From: Caenorhabditis remanei
Taxonomy: Eukaryota; Nematoda; Chromadorea; Rhabditida; Rhabditidae
Reading direction: 5' to 3'
DNA length: 64,000 nucleotides
Assembly: GCF_010183535.1 (NCBI RefSeq)
Contig: NC_071330.1
Location: 5,437,717 to 5,501,716, forward strand
The notes beneath the pieces were generated by a model. The model made no database searches, was not told the origin of the DNA, and was given only the letters and a program-made list of their open reading frames with translations. The translations under genes were made by a program, and so were the position numbers. Of the stretch, positions 35,426 through 47,530 are shown one piece after another; position 1 is the first letter of the stretch; each line of letters begins with the position of its first letter.

Positions 35426-37172
35426 TTAGCCGGACTGAAGGTAAGTTCCATTAAAAAATCGTATGAAACAATCAAAGTCGCTATAGTATTCCGCTCTGTT
35501 ACCAACGTACCACAATCTCAGATTTCTGTCGCACTGGACTGTGGCTGTGATGGTTTGGCTGCTGGTGGAGTTTGATACAGCAACCTGAAATGTCAAATTC
35601 AACAATGGAAAGTAATTGATTCCTCACCTGATTTATTTGGATTTGATTCATCGTTAGGGCAGATGACCAGTTACCAACGATACTGACTTGATTGACGGTC
35701 ATGTTCAAATCATTTGTAATTTGACACTGGATGAAGATACTGGAACAGTTAACCCAGTTGACACTACTCGGAGTTGCTGGGTTTGTAGTAGTTTCTCGGA
35801 ATGGGTAGGCACAGCAACCTGTTAGAACAATTGCAGTTGAAATACAAAGTCAGTATACCTTTCTCAGTTTAAAATGTACAATTTTGAGATTGTGCCATGG
35901 TAATTCTGATTGTCACACCCAGTAGATTTTTAGTGGATCTTACAGATCAAAAGTAGAACTTCATCTTTAAAGTTGACAACTTTTTAAACAGACACTCCCT
36001 AAACAGTTATGGACGTTTTAAAGGAGCAGCTAAACAATCGCACTATTTTGCACTTAACTTGGTCAATTTGAGTGGGAAATTACTTACTATTAGTTAGCCG
36101 TTGAATAACTTGTTAGGAAACGTCTAAAAAAGTTGTCAACTAAAAAAAGGAGTTCTAGTCTTGATCTGATTTGAGGGAGAAATTACTTTGTCGATATGTA
36201 GCTTGCTAGTGAGTGTCCGTACAAAAAAGTTGTCAACTACAAAAATGAAGCTCTACCTTTGATCTGTTAGATCCCATGAAAGGTTCTATTGTGGGATAGT
36301 TAGTTTTATTATGACACACTTTCAAAGTTGGGCATTTTCAACTGAAAAAGACAAAACATGATACAGTACCGGAAAAAAAGTATAAACTTTGGCTGTTTTC
36401 AGTGGAAAATGGCCAACTTTGAGAGTGTGCCATGGTAATTCTGAATGTGACACCATGAATCATATAGATTGAACGTAGAGCTCCATTTTTGTAATTGTCA
36501 ACTTTTTTGTACGGACACTCCCTAGAGAGTTATGGTCATTTTTAGACGACAGCTCAAAAATCGCACTAATTTGCACTGAAAATAGTCGATTTAAGGAAAA
36601 AAATTACTTTGTCGATATGTAACTTGCTAGGGAGTGTCCGTACAAAAAGTTGTCAACTACAAAAATGAAGTTCTACGTTCAATCTATATGATCCATTAAA
36701 AAATTTCATGGTGTGACATTCAGAATTACTATGGCACACTCTCAAAGTTGGCCATTTTCCACTGAAAACAGCCAAAGTTGATACCTTTTTGTCCGGTACT
36801 GTATGTTAACAACTTTTGGTGTTATACAACAGCTGGTCAAGTTTTTCAACAAATCACGAAGTTTCTACGTTGAACTTAAATCCCAGAACACTCACCGAGC
36901 GGCGTTGTTGTTGGGACAGGTGTAGTGGTAGTAGTGGACGTTGTCGTGGTAGTTGGAATCGTTGAGGTGTTTGACGGGACGGTAGACGTGGTGGATGAGA
37001 AGAAAGTAGTCGTGGGACACGTGGTGCTTTCTGGCGTCGTTGACGTGGGAACAGTTGGCGTCGTAGTTTCCTCGTAGTACGTGGATGACACAACTGGGTG
37101 ACTTGAAGGCACAGTTGGGATGCATCCAACAGTCAAAATAATCAAACGGGACAGCAAAATTATAAAGTTCAT
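35426..37172 (-). CDS. Secreted Thr-rich protein with six-Cys (C6-type) domain
   Basis: Three minus-strand exons, 36896-37172, 35628-35818 and 35426-35584, join in phase to 208 residues. The start MNFIILLSRLIILTVGC is a good signal peptide. A mucin-like Thr/Ser/Pro block (about 25-92) is likely O-glycosylated. The C-terminal 115 residues hold six Cys (CC...C...C...C...C) plus the phrase VAVSNSTSSQTITATVQC and several N-glycosylation sites. This matches the C6 domain known from nematode extracellular proteins, by spacing and style rather than by alignment. The product is probably extracellular or cuticle/gut-surface. Intron 1 (about 1.1 kb) is nearly filled by two CAGTACCG-family MITEs. Confidence 0.75.
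35860..36362. repeat. CAGTACCG-family MITE, rearranged copy
   Basis: The left arm TTTTGAGATTGTGCCATGG pairs with a decayed right arm TATGACACACTTTCAAAG. Internal CTCCCTA..AGTTATGG and GTGAGTGTCCGTAC blocks are duplicated, suggesting a composite of two copies. Confidence 0.6.
36364..36801. mobile_element. CAGTACCG-family MITE, intact copy
   Basis: CAGTACCGGAAAAAAAG at left and TTTTTGTCCGGTACTG at right, with TA on each side (36362-36363, 36802-36803). The inverted arms are very similar (GGCCAACTTTGAGAGTGTGC / CACACTCTCAAAGTTGGCC), so this is a recent insertion and the best reference copy in the window. Confidence 0.85.
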
Positions 37173-37972
37173 TTGTACATAAGGGTTGAAAAGCAGAATT
37201 TTCTCCAATATCGTTATTCTTATACTTCCGTCGAATTATATAAGTTCCTCCCCCATTTTCATAACTTTCTAATTAGTTTCCATTATACTTTTTCCAACCT
37301 TGTCCTCCATTTCAAAATTTAGAAACTAATTAACAATGTTGCAATTTAAACAGATTCGGTGTCAAGAACAAGAGGCTAATAGGATAAGTTGGAGGTCATT
37401 AAAAAAAATAACAGATTTGATACATTTGAATTAGTGAAGGTTTAATTATAACAGGTTTTTTAGTGGCTCGACCTAGTTTCCTAGTTTTTCGAATTATTTG
37501 ATAAAACACATTGACATTTTGGGACAAACACGGACTGTTGAGAAGGTTTATCAGCCTGGTGAAAATAAAACCACTTCAATGAGTGAGAGAGAGAGAAAAA
37601 CTTAGGGAACAAGACAACATTTAATACAAACGGTTTATTATTGTACTTGCAAAGATCGAAAACTCTGGTTAAAGAGTTCTAGGTTTCGGTGTCATTGTTG
37701 TGACTGTTAGGAGCACGTCGTCTTGATGGTGTGGAACGTCCGGTAGGCGAATAAATTATTCTTCCACGGCACATATTACTCAAACGGCACAGACCCCTGG
37801 ACGGACACACATAAAAAACTGCAAGACCTATAACAACGGAGACATTATTTTTTCAAAAAAAACTTTGTGGCAAATCAGTTATTCACAAGCACATGAGTTC
37901 ATATAGTTATTCATTCAAACGAAAAATTATATACATGACAAACCCGATTAACAATTTCACAGCCAGGTCCTC
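37173..37972. other. Intergenic / 3' flank of P450 gene, possible terminal exon
   Basis: On the minus strand an acceptor-like TCTTGCAG at about 37822 is followed by about 135 bases open to a stop near 37683 (Arg-rich: GRSTPSRRRAPNSHNN). AATAAA follows near 37633. It could be the last exon of an unplaced gene or simply P450 3' UTR; no partner exon was found. Confidence 0.25.
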
Positions 37973-40900
37973 CTACTTTCTCAACTTTAAATTCAATCGA
38001 ACCGGATCTTTCGGTCTCATAATAACACCATTACAATCGGGAATCAAATCAGGTTCCCCCTTAATAACACTCAATTCAAATTTCTCAATTAGTTTAGCAA
38101 TTGTAGTTTTGAATTCCATTTCAGCAAATCTCATTCCAACACAATATCTTGGTCCGACTCCGAATGGAATCCATTTTAATTGAGTCGTGGAAGATCTGTC
38201 TTCATTTGTGTCCAAGAATCTGTCTGGATTGAATTCATCTGGATTCTCCCAATTGGCTTCGTTGCGGTGAACGGTGTTGGCTTGTACAGTCACGGCGCAT
38301 CCCTTAGGGTAGAATTGGCCATTGATAGTGATGTCCTTAAGGCAAGTACGACTGATAAAGCTGAAAAATATAAAATGTGGTGGTAAACGAAATAGTTTAA
38401 CCTAATTGTGCCGCATGCAGTACCGCTCAAAAGATGATCAACTTTGGTTGTTTTCAGTGGAAAATCGCTAAGTTTGACAGTGTAATTCGGTGTCACCTCA
38501 TTGTTCGACAAACCAAATTTCCTATGCGTTAGGCAGAGCCAAAATAGCACATCATTCTTGTAGTTTATGATTTTTCTGTAGGAACATTATTTTGAAAGTT
38601 GCAGGTTGTCAAAGTGAAAAGCCCCACAACTTTCGCTAATTTGCACTGCAATTATTCGGTTTCAGGGAGAAATCGCTTCGATTACCTGTAACGTTTATGG
38701 TAGTGTTTCTACAGTCAACTACAAAAATAATGTGCTATTTTTGTTCTGTCTAACCCATACAAAATAAATTACGTCGGAGAATTAGGTGACACCGAAATAC
38801 ACTGTCAAAGTTGGCCATTTTTTACAGGCAAAGCTGATAACCTTTGAGCGGTACTTTACACCTATGACAATTTTCAAGCGACTTACTGAATAACAGGTGG
38901 ATAATATCTGAGTGTCTCCTTATAGACAGCATCCAAATATTTCATTTGATGAATTGAATCATAATTCAATCCCCCTTGCTTCGTTCTCTTCGTCTCTTCT
39001 ATCTCTTCATTTAATTTCTGTTGAACTTCCGGATATTTCGATAGTAGATAAGAGCAATATGTCATTGCAGTACTTGTTGTCTCATATCCAGCCAATAGAA
39101 ATGCGAAACAATTCTCAATTACTTCTTGTTTTGTCATTCCTTTCGTCTTATCATCTTCTCGATCCAATAGAAGTTTCAGAAGGTCAACACTGTCGGATCC
39201 TTCACCACCACGTCTTCTTTCATAACTGGAAATGGGAAATTCGAGAGATTTGACAATTCTAAGAACTCACACATCATCCAACCCATTCACCAACGGCAGT
39301 TCTGCAGAAGCTAATCCAGTGAACTTGTACAGGAATTTCCACAGCCACATCAGCTCCGGAATCATTACTGAAAATTAGGGTTTTATTTGAAAATTCTGTT
39401 TTCTGGCTGCGGCTTTTAAAATTTATTATAAGAAACTTACCACTTGTGCTAACCAACGGACTATGTCTCAAGTCAATATTATGGAAAAATTTCCTGGCTT
39501 CCACGTAGAATACATCATTACGATCCCTCTGACAATTACTATCAATTGCAAATGCACATTTTCCGATGACGTCGAGAGTGAGGCCTTGGAAATCGCTAAA
39601 AAACAGAAATATTGAATATAGAGAATAATTGGATCTAGCATGACACATTCTGATGTTGCCTTAGTAAGAACCGCTCGAAGCAAAACTACCCAAATAAGAA
39701 CTGGGAATCAGAATTGGTACTAATTATAACTGACTAAAAGATGGTAAAGTTCAAGCTATGTGTAGAGACCGCAACATTTTTTTCAAACTCAATTTTCCAT
39801 TAATATTTCCGTCCTGGCCTATTCTTCAGGTATATCGAAGTACATTCCCAAAATTTTTCCCGAAAATATTCACACTCTCCGAAGTTACAGGACCTTTTGG
39901 TCAGCCATGGTTTCTACTGAATTCTCTTGGGGAATTCTTTCGTTTTCTTGACCACGCAAAAAATATTTTCTGTTTTCACGTTCAATCCATCAAATTTTTG
40001 CAAAATTTGGGAAAGTTCGAACCAGAAACCCTTTGGTTAAAAACCCAGCGTGTCATCCACTAAACTAAACGAACACAAATGTGACGCTGATAATAGGAGA
40101 ATATATTATTGACGTGATTTTTTTAAATTCAAGAGAATTTTTTGAAGGATTTTCAGCATATTTCGAGAGAAAACATCAAATATCTAAAGTTCTACAATAC
40201 GGATTTTTTAATTTCTAAGTGGATCTAGATCGAAATTTTGCGTAGATTCTGATTCCGTCAAGAAACGATGCGAGTCTGACTTGCATTAACCTGAACTGTC
40301 GGAAAAACTACTTTTTTTTTTGAATCTGTTGTCTTCGGACGCCGAAAAAACCACATTTTACGAATCAACGGCTTTCCAAATCTTGTCCCCAGGTACCTGA
40401 AGAGATTTCCGAAAACAATATGTCAGAAAAAATATAGGTAATCACTGTAAATTTTTTGAAGTGATGCCTCGAAGTTCAGCTGGCTCCCAAAAAAATTCTA
40501 CAGCACGAAAATTGAATTTTCTTTCAAAACCTATTAGAGTATGTCCAGAACTACTAGAAACAGTAAAAAAACGATGCGAGTCTGACCTACAACGATCTCA
40601 ACGTGACATTTTTCTGAAAAAAGCAAAACGTTTTTTGATTTTTCGGAGAAAACTAAACATTTCGGTGAAACGAAAGTGTGTTCATTGAATTCTACGTACT
40701 TGATTACATAGGTGTAAAGAGTTTTCATTCTGTTTTAGCGTACTGGGCTCTCAGGGTAGACCGTCAAACATTCTGATAATCTCCCCATGACGTCCCAAGA
40801 GAAGAAAATGAAAAACTCCGCCCACGTTCATTGCGGTCCCTAGCTATGTGGTTCTATTTTGGGAAATTCTGATTAGGGATAGCACTTAATTCTTTATTTT

Positions 40901-41742
40901 AAAAAACCATTATGAGTTTTTGTTTGAAATTTTGAGAGTTGTTATACTAAAAACCTGAATTATTGCTTTAAAATTTCCCGATCTAAACATTAACTCACTC
41001 ATAAATATCCCATTTCTCTCCACTCTCTGATTTTTCCTTCAAAATCTCCAAGAAAGTTTCAATTTTCGAGTTGATCGTCTCATGCATTGCCTTCATTTTT
41101 CCAGTTGCAAATATCGGAGCAATTGCAGATCGAGTATGTTTCCAACCGGTTGCATACGTGTTTTGAAGAAGAGACGCGTTTAGTTCTGAACAAGTTTTAC
41201 AGTTTCAAAATTTCTATTTGAACAGAACTAACTTGTCTCTCTGAAAATCTCAATAACTCCACGATCGGAAAAATTGGAGAAATTCTTGATGAACACTTCC
41301 TTAATGTCGTCTTCATTGCATAAGAAGATGTCTAGCTTTTGACCGAAGAAAATTCTGGAAACACAGTTTTATTACGAATCAATCAATTTTTTATGAAAAA
41401 AAGTTTTGTGGTACTTCGACTAGTTCTAGATAATACTCCAAAATAATCAGATAAACTCACGCATATCTGTCTCCATATTTCTTCCTCATTTCCAAATGCC
41501 AGTCGTGTGCATTGTTATATCCCATCAGAGTAGTCCGACTAGAAATAGAGTACGTTTTGACTTAATTTTTAAAATTTTACTCACTCAATAATATCTTTCA
41601 AATTTCCCAAAAACCAATGAGGTTCCGGTCCATCCAATCCAATTTTGGCGCGAAGTTTCAGTTTTTGTCTTCGATTATATATTGCATGAAGGAGAAATGT
41701 TAGGAAAATGAAGAATATGGAGGACAAGATGAAGAAGGCCAT
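37973..41742 (-). CDS. Cytochrome P450, CYP25A-like (minus copy)
   Basis: Eight minus-strand exons: 41585-41742, 41461-41538, 41233-41354, 40999-41185, 39441-39595, 39271-39367, 38887-39225, 37973-38360. They give 507 residues. There is an N-terminal membrane anchor (MAFFILSSIFFIFLTFLLHA), a Pro-hinge GPEPHWFLGN, I-helix AGYETT (about 311-316), ExxR (KETLR) and the haem loop FGVGPRYCVG with Cys near 452. It is an ER-bound monooxygenase of the CYP3 clan; substrate unknown. The acceptor TTTTCCAG just before the ATG suggests trans-splicing. Compared with the plus copy at 44192 it has one extra 45 bp intron (39226-39270) and a 1.4 kb intron 4. Exons 1-3 diverge strongly from that paralogue while exon 4 and the 3' exons are almost identical. 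Confidence 0.92.
38418..38856. mobile_element. CAGTACCG-family MITE in P450 intron
   Basis: CAGTACCGCTCAAAAG at left and ..CCTTTGAGCGGTACT at right. Arms AGTTTGACAGTGTAATTCGG and CCGAAATACACTGTCAAAG are inverted. It is absent from the matching intron of the plus-strand paralogue, so it was inserted after duplication. Confidence 0.75.
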
Positions 41743-42194
41743 TCTGGAAAAAGTTATAGGTAGTTGAGAGAAAATGTTTATAAGGAAATCTGAATTAGTA
41801 AACAAGCAAAAAGGGGAAGAGATAGAAAGTATGGGCGGTACATTACCTTGATGCCCATTATCTTTGGCGACATCATCAATTATCGGAACAAGAATCAATG
41901 GAACGGAAAAACAATGAGAGACAGAGACAGATAGGGTAAAGTGTAGTCTACTGATTAGAGAAATGATTATTTGAAATCTAGAAGATGTCCGTCATAAAGC
42001 GAAAAAAAAGGAAATGTATGTAGTAGAGAAAAGACTGAAACGCTATAGTGAGGTGGGTACAGTAGTTTTCTGATTCGTCCTGATATTCTTGTGGTCCGAG
42101 AACAACAATTGACACAATTGAGATAGGAGATGCATATTCTGGGCAACAATTAAAACATTTTACAACTTGTCAGGATGATAACACACGGGGAGTT

Positions 42195-42487
42195 AGACTA
42201 AAGCAACTGCGCTCCGCTGAAATCAGCGAATATTTTAGCGCGAAATTCAAAATAAACTTTTTATCAAAACATTTAACCCATTTTTTAATAGGATTGATCT
42301 CAAAAAGACGTGCGACAGTCAAAAAACTGACCAAAAATGTTGGAAAACTGACATCAATCGGATCAAAAAGAGACCGTTAAGCTGCGTATCGAATGCCTCA
42401 ACAAAAAAGCGAATTGAAACATTGAAATTGCATCCAAGCCTAGTGGAACGCGTTTAATTTCAGTAGTCACCCCCAGATACCGTGATG
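42195..42487. repeat. CACAGGGTCT-type MITE, copy 2 (inverted, decayed)
   Basis: CAACTGCGCTCCGCTGAAAT..AGCGCGAAATTCAAAAT at left and GGAACGCGTTTAATTTCAGT..AGTCACCCCCAGATACCGTG at right. It shares the core with 33535-33850 in inverse orientation. Confidence 0.6.
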
Positions 42488-43317
42488 ACAGTCTGTTAGA
42501 GTTCCAGTCAGTAACTTTTTGAGAACATAATTAGATAATTAGAGCACACTTGGTAGGAGTAACTCCGAGACCTCGAGAAACAAAAACACCTTTGTAAATC
42601 GCTATCAAATTGAACTCAGAATTTTTACAACGGATTGGCAATAACATTTTATAAAATTCAATGACCATTCAAATTCAGCAAATCACAGAACTAAATACTC
42701 TCGATAATTTCATAACATTTTGATATCAGTTATCAATTTAAAAGTGTGTGAAATCATAGTGAAGTTGTCTTTGAAAATTGAAATGGTGTGACTTTATCTG
42801 ACTCATACTGAAAAATAGAATGTTACCAATTTTATGGATAAGATCCGCATGCTTTAGTTGTTCCAAAGACAATTTCTGTCTTGTATTTATATGAAAAATT
42901 GCGTCATTTCTTCTCCATCGACACAAAAAACATTCACAGACATTTTTCTACCAATTGTCCAATTTTTCTCTCGATGTTTACTCTCTGTCTCTCTCTTCAC
43001 TACTCTCTCACTGAATTCCCCCTCAACTACTCAATTGATCTTCACAAATCACAAAAATCCGTCCGTTTTACTCGCTTCACTCCACTCTACCCAATGATTC
43101 TATTTGACCAATCGGAAATCACAAAATCAGCCGAGAGGGAGATGGGCGGTATGGTTAGAGTCTTCCCTTTTTGTGTTTTTATCAGTTTAGTGAAAGAGAA
43201 TTTAAGTATAAAATACGAATAATAACAAATCGTGGTGCATTAAGAAAAAACGTCAAATTAATATTTTTAGAGAATGTTCCAGACATATTTCGAGCTTATT
43301 GGCTTTTATATACTCTA

Positions 43318-43770
43318 GTAAGTACTTCTCAGCACGCTGATTCCTAATATATAATCCATTTTTGCAGAACGTTTTGTTGAACCGAATTATTTGAATTTTA
43401 AGGCACTTCTAGGGCAAAATTGTATTTTGCAAGAGACTCAAAATTAATTTATACCCAATTTTTCTTTTTTTTTCTATGTGACAAGTGTAAAGCATTCAAA
43501 AAGCGTATTGACAAAGTTTCGAGTTAAAAAATTTTCCGGAAAAACACTATATGACTTTCATTTTTGAAGTCAGGTTGTCTAAACTTTTCCAGATTTTTTT
43601 ATCACTAAACTTTGCCAATACGCTTTTTCAATCTATACTCTTACTTATTTTACAGAAAAAAATGGAAAAATTGGGTCTACAATAGATTTTGAGTCTCTCG
43701 ACAAAAAAGCCATTTTTGCTTTAGAAATAGCATAATATATTCGGAATCAGCGTGTTGAGAAATACTTAAT
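43318..43770. repeat. Palindromic MITE between P450 genes
   Basis: AGTACTTCTCAGCACGCTGATTCC is mirrored by GGAATCAGCGTGTTGAGAAATACTT. Inner CAAAATTGTATTTTGCAAGAGACTCAAAAT has a partner near 43690, and AAAGCGTATTGACAAAGTTT pairs with AAACTTTGCCAATACGCTTT. Confidence 0.75.
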
Positions 43771-44191
43771 CGAATATAAACCAATTTGAAATCCCGAGAT
43801 ACCTCTGAAACGTTCCCTACTAAGTATGCTGCAAAAGCTAGATTAGCCAAAGTTGAATATCGTTTTTTTATAATTATTTCTAAATAGAAGTTCTCCCTAA
43901 ACTTTCCAAAAATATTATTGTAAAACAGACCAAAGATAAGAAGGTCTAGTCAAACTCTAGCCAATGAGACATGTGTCATTGAATACTTCTTTATCAGTAA
44001 ATTGACCATTAAACAAATACGAAATGGAGTAGATAAGGACATTGTTGATTTCACTTTTAATGACTTTTCAGTTTGATGAAAATCTTCGAAATGATGCAAT
44101 TTAGCGTTTTGATATTTGTGTGAATTTGAAGTTTCCCTTTTTTATTTTCTCACAATGATCTTAATTTTCTAAATCCATTAATCAATTTCAG

Positions 44192-46541
44192 ATGGCTTTT
44201 CTCATTCTCACCGCAATACTCGTTTCGTTCATCACCTTCATTGGATATATTCTCGTCACAAGAAGAGAAAGATTTCGATTACGGGAGAAAATTCGGCTGA
44301 CTGGTCCGGAACCTCACTGGTTTTTAGGAAATTTGAAGGAAATTGTGGAGTGAGTTGGAGAAAGTAGAAAATTGAACTGACGACTGAATTTCAGAAGAAA
44401 AGAAAAACTGGGATACGACGATTCGAATGAGTGGTTTAACGTGCTTCACAAGAAGTTTGGAGAGACTTTCGGGTTAGTTTTTTGTTGTTTTGATGTTGGA
44501 AGATCAAGAATAGGGATCGGCACGAGAGTATAGGGTTACTGTAGTTTTTGGATTACTGTAGTCATATGAACTCCCTATTCCAGAATCTACTTTGGCACAC
44601 AAATGAACATTGTTCTATCCAATGAAGAAGACATCAAGGAAGTGTTCATCAAGAATTTCTCCAATTTTTCCGATCGAATAGTTCCGCCGATTTTTGTTGA
44701 GAATAGTGAGTTATACAACCCCAACTTCTACAGAGTTGTTACAAATTCGAACTAAACAAAATTGCAGAACTAAACGCGTCTCTTCTTCAAAACACGTATG
44801 CAACCGGTTGGAAACATACTCGATCTGCAATTGCTCCGATATTTGCAACTGGAAAAATGAAGGCGATGCATGAGACGATTAACTCGAAAATAGAAACTTT
44901 CTTGGAGATTTTGAAGGAAAAATCAGAGAGTGGAGAGAAATGGGATATTTATGAGTGAGTTGAAGACGTGGGATCGGAAGTTCAGGGGAACTTTTTTTTA
45001 AAGTTTTTAACGCAAAGTTTGAAAAGAGTTTAGGAAAATGTTGAGAACACAAGACCCTGCAAATTCTGTGGAAGAAGTTTTTCCGTGGAAAATGGGCGGA
45101 GTCTGTTTTGCAACGTTGCCGCGCAGTTTTCTCCCGAATTAATCGTTTTTGAAGGAAAGGAATTTCGTTATACGTATTAAGCAGCGGCACCCTCTATGAT
45201 GCCGGCTAAATTTAAAAAAAATCTTTCGCATTTCATGCAATTAAGCAGTTTCAGCCAGCTAACATTTCGAAACAAACTGTGTGGCGATGTTGTAAAACAG
45301 TCTCCGCCCATCTTTCTCGGAAAATGTCTTCCACTGAACTTGAAGGGCCTCAAGAACACGGACCTAGAAAATAAAACAAATTTTGTTGGAAACAAAAAAA
45401 CACTGTACTTTTGAAGTATCTGAAACTCGTTGATTCCCTTGAATGAACAATGTTAATTTTCAGGGATTTCCAAGGCCTCACTCTCGACGTCATTGGAAAA
45501 TGCGCATTTGCAATTGACAGTAATTGTCAAAGAGATCGAAATGATGTATTCTACGTGAACGCTAGAAAATTCATCAGTAACATTGATATCCGACACAGCA
45601 AAATTATTGCTGCTTCTTGTTAGTTTATTGATTTTTTTTAATAGAAATTTCATATTTTCTCGTTTCAGTCATTCTGCCAGAACTCTCTTGGCTATGGAGA
45701 TTCATGTACAAGTACACTGGTTTGGCAGCTGCTGAGATTCCATTAGTTGACGGATTGTCAGATGTGTATGAAAGAAGACGTCGTGGTGAAGGATCAGACA
45801 GTGTTGACCTTCTGAAACTTCTATTGGATCGAGAAGATGATAAGACGAAAGGAATGACAAAACAAGAAGTAATTGAGAATTGTTTTGCATTTCTATTGGC
45901 TGGATATGAGACAACAAGTACTGCAATGACATATTGCTCTTATCTACTATCGAAATATCCGGAAGTTCAACAGAAATTAAATGAAGAGATAGAAGAGACG
46001 AAGAGAACGAAGCAAGGGGGATTGAATTATGATTCAATTCATCAAATGAAATATTTGGATGATGTCTATAAGGAGACACTCAGATACTATCCACCTGTTA
46101 TTCAGTAAGTTAATCAGAATTGAAGTCAATGAAACCTCAGACATATTTTCCAGCTTCATCAACCGTTCTTGCCTCTCCGACATCACAATTCGTGGTCAAT
46201 TTTTCCCCAAGGGGTCAGTAGTCACCTGCCTTCCCCACACCGTTCATCGTAACGAATCCAACTGGGAAAATCCAGATGAATTCAATCCGGACCGATTCTT
46301 AGATACAAATGAAGACAGATCTTCCACTACTCAATTAAAATGGATTCCATTCGGAGTCGGACCAAGATATTGTGTTGGAATGAGATTTGCTGAAATGGAA
46401 TTCAAAACTACAATAGCTAAACTAATTGAGAAATTTGAATTGAGTGTTATTAAGGGGGAACCTGATTTGATTCCTGACTGTAATGGTGTTATTATGAGGC
46501 CCAAAGATCCGGTTCGATTGAATTTAAAGTTGAGAAAGTAG
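44192..46541 (+). CDS. Cytochrome P450, CYP25A-like (plus copy)
   Basis: Seven exons, 44192-44349, 44395-44472, 44584-44705, 44768-44954, 45464-45618, 45669-46104 and 46154-46541, join in phase to 507 residues. N-terminal anchor MAFLILTAILVSFITFIGYI, hinge GPEPHWFLGN, I-helix AGYETT (311-316), ExxR (369-372) and haem Cys452 in FGVGPRYCVG are all present. The ATG follows AATTTCAG directly, so trans-splicing is likely. It is a head-to-head paralogue of the gene at 37973-41742: exon lengths are identical, but exon 6 is unsplit here. Assignment to the CYP25A family rests on remembered sequence style (GKCAFAIDSNCQRDRNDVFY and similar) and should be treated as likely rather than proven. Confidence 0.93.
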
Positions 46542-46971
46542 GAAGGAATACGCAGGTGTAAGATTGTTAATCGGGTTAGTCATGTATATATTTTTATTTC
46601 ATATAAATAATTCTTTAAATTCATTTGTTCGTGTTTGAAATTTGAAGAATTAAATTTTCGAAACTTATTGCTCCGCTGATGCAGTGTTTGGCAGTTATTA
46701 TAGAATGAAGACAGGAGATTTTCAGATAACCAATCTGAACCAGACACAACTACAGTAATCCAATGAGTAGTCGTCGTTTTTAGTCTCATCATCAGGAAAC
46801 GTTTTTATTCAAACTTCAGAATTTTTAAAACTTACATTTGAAAAGATAAGATCACGCAAGGCTTATTTCTATATCTGCAAAGGTAATCAAACCAGAACAA
46901 ATGTCAGGAAACCAGGGCATGAAAATCGGTATAAAGGAAAGAAGATTAGTAGAAACAGTATCAGTCTAAAC
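46542..46971. other. P450 3' flank and upstream part of gag-bearing element
   Basis: No gene is seen. The last part (AGAAACAGTATCAGTCTAAAC) is continuous with 49007-49052 once the inserted element 46972-48998 is taken out, so it belongs to the 5' region of the gag ORF at 49053. Confidence 0.45.
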
Positions 46972-47400
46972 CAGACTTGTCAAAATCGGGCCGGCCCGGG
47001 TCGGGCCTCGGGCCGGGCCGAGCCGGGCCGAGCCGGGCCGGGCCGAAATTTCTCTTGGCCCGGCCCGGCCCGGTCGTCCCGGATTCAAAAATGGGTACCC
47101 ATTTTTACCAATTTTTTTTTTGAAATTTTTCGAAGAAAAGAGTAAAAATGCTTAAATTCTCCCTCCCCATTCGGGTCGAGAGAATTAGTTTTCTTTGGTC
47201 CTAGGCTAAAAAGAGGAAAGTTGATTATTAACAATATTCGATATTACAGAATTTATTGGGTTTTGTGTTCCAGAAATTGGTAGCGATAAATGATACAGCA
47301 TAATCTATGATTAATCAATAATCCGTAATGAATTTACATGATGACCGGTTTAATTTGGGTGATCCGAACAGGGTTAGTAAAACGGAAACAACTAAAATAG

Positions 47401-47505
47401 AACGGGAACGGTAATTAATAAAACAGAAACAAATAACGTAGATTAACGGGAACGGTAATTAATAAAACAGAAACAAATAACGTAGATTAACGGGAAAGGT
47501 AATTA
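47401..47505. repeat. 44 bp tandem repeat, two full copies plus partial
   Basis: The unit starts GGGAACGGTAATTAATAAAA and includes CAAATAACGTAGATTAAC. It is repeated twice exactly and begins a third time with one change. It lies within the recombinase element downstream of the gene. Confidence 0.9.
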
Positions 47506-47530
47506 GGTAATTAGACAACATGGACTGATC

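Larger units (their letters stand above)
41743..44191. other. Shared upstream region of the two P450 genes
   Basis: This 2.4 kb region between the divergent P450 genes must hold both promoters. It contains a CACAGGGTCT-type MITE remnant at about 42195-42487 and a palindrome at about 43318-43770. Pyrimidine-rich open frames at 42858-43222 look non-coding. I cannot identify a specific xenobiotic response element. Confidence 0.5.

Noticed and set aside
36854..37129. Pro/Arg-rich frame in the mucin region
   Set aside because: Alternative-frame translation of the Thr-codon repeat of the secreted C6-type gene.
40461..40688. Basic 75-codon frame inside the P450 minus copy intron
   Set aside because: Lies in the 1.4 kb intron with no splice or homology support. 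The phrase ACGATGCGAGTCTGAC recurs at about 40265, suggesting repeat sequence.
45702..46079. A 125-residue open frame antisense to P450 exon 6 (and its twin at 38912-39253)
   Set aside because: It is the reverse-strand shadow of a conserved coding exon. Its conservation between the two loci follows from P450 exon identity.
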